NCBI GenBank assembly: GCA_946545035.1
Contig: CAMNND010000042.1
Coordinates: 1-8,197, forward strand
Direction of reading: 5' to 3'
Length of the DNA: 8,197 nucleotides
Source: an uncultured Clostridium sp.
GTDB taxonomy: Bacteria > Bacillota > Clostridia > TANB77 > CAG-508
Shown: positions 4,861 to 8,197 of the stretch, piece by piece
How the letters are laid out: each line of letters starts with the position of its first letter
Position numbering within the stretch: the stretch's first letter is position 1
Position numbers and translations under genes: made by a program
The notes under the pieces: model-generated
What the model was told of the DNA's origin: nothing
The model's input: only the letters and a program-made list of their open reading frames with translations
Database searches by the model: none

Positions 4861-7305
4861 TTAAATTTCGCCATCTTCATTTTTGATAGTTTCTATACTT
4901 ACTACTTTACCACCATCATTAGTTCTCATTAGAGTTACACCTTGTGTAGATCTACCCAAAATACTTATTTCTTCAACTTTCATTCTGATTATTGTTCCCT
5001 TGTCTGTTATAAGCATTACATCTTCATCACCTGTTGCAATTCTTATTCCGACTATATCTCCTGTTTTTGGTGTTATTTTGTAAGTAATAACTCCTCTACC
5101 ACCACGTTTTTGTACTCTATATTCTGTAAGTTCTGTTCTCTTTCCGAAACCATTTTCTGTAATTGCTAATAATGTTGCATTTTCATTATTTAAAACAGAC
5201 TCCATTCCAATTACAAAATCATTATCATCTAATCTCATTCCTATAACGCCCTGTGCTGATCTTCCAACTGGTCGTACATCTTTTTCATCAAATGTAATAC
5301 TTAAACCTTTGCTTGTAACTAAAACAACATTATCTTCGCCGTCAGTTAATCTAACATCAATTAATTCATCATCATCTTTTAGAGTAATTGATAATAATCC
5401 TGTTTTTCTTGATGAATCATATTCTTTAAGAGCTGTCTTTTTAATTAAACCGTTCTTTGTTGCCATTAATAGATACTTACCATCATCAAATGTTGTAATC
5501 GGTATAACTGCAGATATTTTTTCTCCATTATCAAGTCTTAATAAATTTACGATAGCAGTTCCTCTCGCAGTTCTACCAGCTTCAGGAATTTCGTATCCTC
5601 TTAATCTATACAATTTACCTTTATTACTAAAGAATAAAATTGTGTCATGAGTAGAAGCAGTAAATATTTGTTTTACAAAATCTTCTTCTCTAGTTGTCAT
5701 ACCCGTAATACCTTTTCCACCTCTTCTTTGACTCTTATATGTATCAATTGGCATTCTCTTGATATATCCAAAATGTGTTAGGGCAACTACAGTTTGCTCT
5801 TCCTTAATTAAATCTTCAACATCAATTTCACCTTCTGCAGCAACAATTTTTGTTTTTCTTTCATCACCATATTTTTGTTTAACTTCAAGAAGTTCTTCCT
5901 TTATAATTTCAAGAACTAAGTGCTCGTTTGCAAGTATTTCTCTTAAGTGTGCAATTAATTCCATCAATTGTTTATATTCTTCTTCAATCTTTTCTCTTTG
6001 CAATCCAGATAATGTCTTTAGTCTCATATCAAGAATAGCTTGCGCTTGTATATCTGAAAGACCAAATCTTTCCATTAATCTTTCTTTTGCATCATCGTAT
6101 GAAGATCTGATTATATTAATTACTTCATCAATGTTATCAATAGCAATTCTTAAGCCTTCTAATATATGTGCTCTAGCAAGTGCTTTGTCTAAGTCAAATT
6201 TAGTTCTACGAATTATTACTTGTTCTCTATGTTTTATATATTCATCCAAACATTGTCTAAGTGTTAATATCTTTGGTACACCATTTACAAGTGCTAACAT
6301 AATAACACCAAAGTTATCTTGCATTTGGGTATTTTTAAATAATTGATTTAATACAACTTGTGCATTAGCATCTCTTTTTAATTCAATAACAATTCTAACT
6401 TTTTCATTTCTATCTGACTCATCTCTTAAATCTGAGATACCTTCAATTCTCTTTTCCCTAGCAAGAAGAGCAATATGCTCAATTAATTTAGCTTTATTAA
6501 CTTGATAAGGTAATGATTTTACGATTATTCTTTGCTTATTTCCAGACATTTCTTCAATTTCTGTTTCGGCTCTAACGACAATCTTTCCCCTACCTGTTGT
6601 ATAGGCATCTTTAATACCTTCTCTTCCAAGGATTAAACCTTCTGTTGGAAAATCTGGTCCTTTCACAACTTTCATAAGTTCTTCATCAGATATATCTGGG
6701 TTATCAATCATTGCATTAACGCCATCAATTACTTCTCCTAGATTATGCGGTGGTATATTTGTTGCCATACCAACAGCAATTCCTGAAGAGCCATTGACTA
6801 ATAGTGCTGGAATCCTAGCAGGTAACACCGTTGGTTCTTGTAATCTACCATCAAAGTTAGGTGTAAAATCAACTGTATTTTTTTCAATATCAGTTAACAT
6901 CAATTCTGATATCTTTGACATTCTTGCTTCAGTATAACGATATGCGGCAGCACCATCACCGTCAATTGATCCAAAGTTTCCATGGCCATCAATTAGTGGA
7001 TATCTAAGAGAAAAATCTTGTGCCATTCTAACCATAGCATCATATACAGATGAGTCACCATGTGGATGATATCTACCAAGCACGTCACCAACAGTTGTAG
7101 CTGATTTTCTATATGGCTTATCAGATGTTAAACCATCTTCATGCATTGTATATAATATACGCCTATGAACAGGTTTTAAACCATCTCTTACATCTGGTAA
7201 AGCTCTAGAAACAATAACACTCATCGCATAGTCAATATAGGCAGTTCTCATTTCCTTGTCTACATCTCTATCAACTATTTTTCCATCATTTCTTTTTTCG
7301 TCCAT
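4861..7305 (-). CDS. gyrA: DNA gyrase subunit A
   Basis: The 814-residue breakage-reunion subunit of DNA gyrase, which with GyrB forms the A2B2 enzyme that introduces negative supercoils using ATP. The N-terminal winged-helix/tower region has the hallmark ALPDVRDGLKPVHRRILY (35-52), and the catalytic tyrosine is Tyr124 in AYRYTEAR. A coiled coil covers roughly residues 360-490. The C-terminal beta-pinwheel (about 500-805) begins with the GyrA box QRRGGKG (526-532), which separates gyrase from topoisomerase IV. Degenerate blade repeats such as GRTARG, GRSAQG, KRGGRG and GRSTQG follow. The quinolone-resistance region reads HPHGDSSVYDAM with Ser85 and Asp89, equivalent to E. coli Ser83 and Asp87, so no classic resistance substitution is present. 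The acidic C-terminal tail is short (NEDGEI). AAGAGG seven bases before the ATG supports the start. The gene has its own promoter and terminator, and gyrB is not in the window, unlike the common gyrB-gyrA pair. Confidence 0.98.
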   Translation of the reverse strand: MDEKRNDGKIVDRDVDKEMRTAYIDYAMSVIVSRALPDVRDGLKPVHRRILYTMHEDGLTSDKPYRKSATTVGDVLGRYHPHGDSSVYDAMVRMAQDFSLRYPLIDGHGNFGSIDGDGAAAYRYTEARMSKISELMLTDIEKNTVDFTPNFDGRLQEPTVLPARIPALLVNGSSGIAVGMATNIPPHNLGEVIDGVNAMIDNPDISDEELMKVVKGPDFPTEGLILGREGIKDAYTTGRGKIVVRAETEIEEMSGNKQRIIVKSLPYQVNKAKLIEHIALLAREKRIEGISDLRDESDRNEKVRIVIELKRDANAQVVLNQLFKNTQMQDNFGVIMLALVNGVPKILTLRQCLDEYIKHREQVIIRRTKFDLDKALARAHILEGLRIAIDNIDEVINIIRSSYDDAKERLMERFGLSDIQAQAILDMRLKTLSGLQREKIEEEYKQLMELIAHLREILANEHLVLEIIKEELLEVKQKYGDERKTKIVAAEGEIDVEDLIKEEQTVVALTHFGYIKRMPIDTYKSQRRGGKGITGMTTREEDFVKQIFTASTHDTILFFSNKGKLYRLRGYEIPEAGRTARGTAIVNLLRLDNGEKISAVIPITTFDDGKYLLMATKNGLIKKTALKEYDSSRKTGLLSITLKDDDELIDVRLTDGEDNVVLVTSKGLSITFDEKDVRPVGRSAQGVIGMRLDDNDFVIGMESVLNNENATLLAITENGFGKRTELTEYRVQKRGGRGVITYKITPKTGDIVGIRIATGDEDVMLITDKGTIIRMKVEEISILGRSTQGVTLMRTNDGGKVVSIETIKNEDGEI

Positions 7306-7338
7306 ATGTAAACCTCTTTTCTTGTATTTTACCTTTGT

Positions 7339-7367
7339 ATTATACTAAAATCAGTTGTTTTCTGCAA
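7339..7367 (-). promoter_or_regulatory. Promoter of gyrA
   Basis: On the minus strand TTGCAG (7362-7367) and a perfect TATAAT (7339-7344) are separated by 17 bases. Transcription should start near 7332, leaving a leader of about 27 bases. gyrA can therefore be expressed independently of the gene upstream. Confidence 0.72.
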
Positions 7368-7386
7368 GAAAATTATAGAATTTTCT
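7367..7386 (-). terminator. Weak AT-rich hairpin after the orphan gene, doubtful terminator
   Basis: On the minus strand AGAAAATT and AATTTTCT can pair across a four-base loop, starting eight bases after the stop of the 228-residue gene. The stem has only one G-C pair at each end and no proper U run follows (TGCAG comes next). It could weakly attenuate readthrough into gyrA, but it may be simple A/T symmetry. Confidence 0.25.
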
Positions 7387-7394
7387 AACACTTT

Positions 7395-8081
7395 TTATTT
7401 TAATAATTTTGCAATTTCTTCTTCCTCAATTGAGATATTAAAATTTTGACCATTATTTTCAATTAGTGTGTGTAAATTTTTAATCGTATTTGCTTCATTA
7501 ATAACATTTTTAATTGGTGCTATATTTTCCATTAATTTATTTATTTTTTTTATATTTTTTTCCATTGTTTTAAAATCTTGATTACTATATGCGATTCTCC
7601 ATTTTTTATTATAATCTTCTAATTTTTTTAAATTAGTATTTTCTGTGTTTATTTCTTTTTTTATTTCCGATGACACTCCATTTAAAATTATATTTTTTCC
7701 GTTTTTTATTAATTCTATTATATTATCGGATAATAAATTGTTTTTTTCAGCTATATTAGTAAAAAAATCTATTATTTCAGAGACACCATTTATTAAATTT
7801 CCTTCTTTAAAAACTTCATCAAGTTGTCCAACGTTTGCCAGACCATTTTTTATTGTTTCAACTGTATTTTTACCTAAATCCATTACTTTGTTTACCAATT
7901 GTTTTATTGCTTCTGGAACTCCGTGACTTATCAATGTATTTTTAATTTCAATAACATCATTTTCAATAAATTCAGGTAACAGGGATTTTATTCCATTTTC
8001 AATAGAATTATTTATTATTTTTCCAAAAGTAGTTGTAAAAAAATTATTATTGTCTAAGTATAAACCTTCTGTTAAATCCAT
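7395..8081 (-). CDS. Uncharacterised helical protein of 228 residues with a repeated GV motif
   Basis: I do not recognise this protein. It is probably real: the ATG at 8081 is preceded by a strong GGAGG four bases upstream, and the frame stays open for 228 codons, with normal clostridial codon use. It has no signal peptide, no convincing membrane segment, no cysteine, and one tryptophan (161). It should be almost entirely helical and cytoplasmic. A short motif recurs: SIENGIKSLL (26-35), LISHGVPEAI (50-59), LINGVSEII (96-104) and ILNGVSSEI (132-140). The second and third units are longest, both ending in an I-K-N-G element (77-80 and 125-128), suggesting duplicated amphipathic hairpins. Residues about 141-200 are Lys/Asn/Glu-rich and likely coiled coil; the end, EEEEIAKLLK, is acidic then amphipathic. 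It looks more A/T-rich than gyrA. It lies 89 bases upstream of gyrA on the same strand, but gyrA has its own promoter, so co-function is not implied. Confidence 0.7.
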   Translation of the reverse strand: MDLTEGLYLDNNNFFTTTFGKIINNSIENGIKSLLPEFIENDVIEIKNTLISHGVPEAIKQLVNKVMDLGKNTVETIKNGLANVGQLDEVFKEGNLINGVSEIIDFFTNIAEKNNLLSDNIIELIKNGKNIILNGVSSEIKKEINTENTNLKKLEDYNKKWRIAYSNQDFKTMEKNIKKINKLMENIAPIKNVINEANTIKNLHTLIENNGQNFNISIEEEEIAKLLK

Positions 8082-8197
8082 TTATCCTCCTCATTTTTTT
8101 ATTTTTATCATTATTCTTTTTATCAATATTTTACTTAATAATTTATTTTCTCTTATTAAATTATTTTTAATAAAAAAGCTCTTATTAATAATTCCAA
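8082..8197 (-). other. Upstream region of the orphan gene, weak promoter candidate
   Basis: Beyond the ribosome site at 8086-8092 this region is nearly all A/T. The best promoter candidate on the minus strand is AATAAT (8110-8115) with a poor -35 box TTAAGT (8133-8138) at 17 bases. At 8162-8183 the minus strand reads TTAATAAGAGCTTTTTTATTAA, whose AGAGC plus T run looks like the 3' arm of a terminator for a gene beyond the window; its partner arm cannot be seen. No open frame is supported here. Confidence 0.3.

Noticed and set aside
5759..6346. A 195-codon open frame on the plus strand opposite gyrA
   Set aside because: It is fully antisense to an intact, well-conserved gyrA. Its Ser/Ile/Cys-rich translation resembles no protein, and no ribosome site supports it. 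Other plus-strand frames inside gyrA (4883-5083, 4942-5169, 5309-5650) fail for the same reason.
7040..7065. Quinolone resistance mutation in gyrA
   Set aside because: The resistance-determining positions are Ser85 and Asp89, the usual susceptible residues.
4861..7305. Topoisomerase IV subunit A (parC) instead of gyrA
   Set aside because: The intact GyrA box QRRGGKG at residues 526-532 and the full set of C-terminal blade repeats identify gyrase.
7645..7926. Plus-strand 93-codon frame opposite the orphan gene
   Set aside because: Its Phe/Ile/Ser-rich product is typical of antisense translation of A/T-rich helical coding sequence. The minus-strand frame is longer and has a strong ribosome site.

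Overview
This window looks like chromosomal DNA from a low-GC Gram-positive bacterium, most likely an anaerobic clostridium-like Firmicute. The evidence is the strong A+T bias, AAA/ATA/TTA-rich codon use, canonical -35/-10 promoters, strong GGAGG-type ribosome sites, and the gene families present (VanW/G5 wall protein, DnaD-like protein, DnaI-type loader, clostridial-type M18 aminopeptidase). All five stop codons visible are TAA and tryptophan is TGG, so nothing points to a recoded genetic code. I cannot assign a species.

Layout. Bases 1-335 (minus) hold the first 111 codons of an M18 metallo-aminopeptidase that runs off the left edge. Bases 336-495 are a divergent intergenic region with one good sigma-A-type promoter on each strand. 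Bases 496-2484 (plus) encode a membrane-anchored VanW-domain protein (PG_binding_4-like region, VanW, G5), a likely L,D-transpeptidase acting on peptidoglycan. It ends at a hairpin terminator. Bases 2556-4656 (plus) form a two-gene operon with its own promoter and terminator: a DnaD/DnaB-like primosomal protein with two DDBH2-type domains, then a DnaI/DnaC-type AAA+ helicase loader. Bases 4616-4860 are a convergent, extremely AT-rich spacer with a terminator at each end. Bases 4861-7305 (minus) are a complete gyrA with its own promoter. Bases 7395-8081 (minus) encode an unrecognised helical 228-residue protein with a repeated short motif, and 8082-8197 is its upstream region.

Functionally, three of the six genes serve chromosome replication: the DnaD-like protein and the loader deliver the replicative helicase, and GyrA with GyrB removes positive supercoils ahead of the fork. 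The VanW protein is a cell-wall enzyme and the aminopeptidase a housekeeping peptidase. I see no mobile element, CRISPR array, rRNA, tRNA or riboswitch, and no evident new multi-gene system. The most worthwhile leads are the VanW protein, the tandem-domain DnaD-like protein, and the orphan repeat protein upstream of gyrA.
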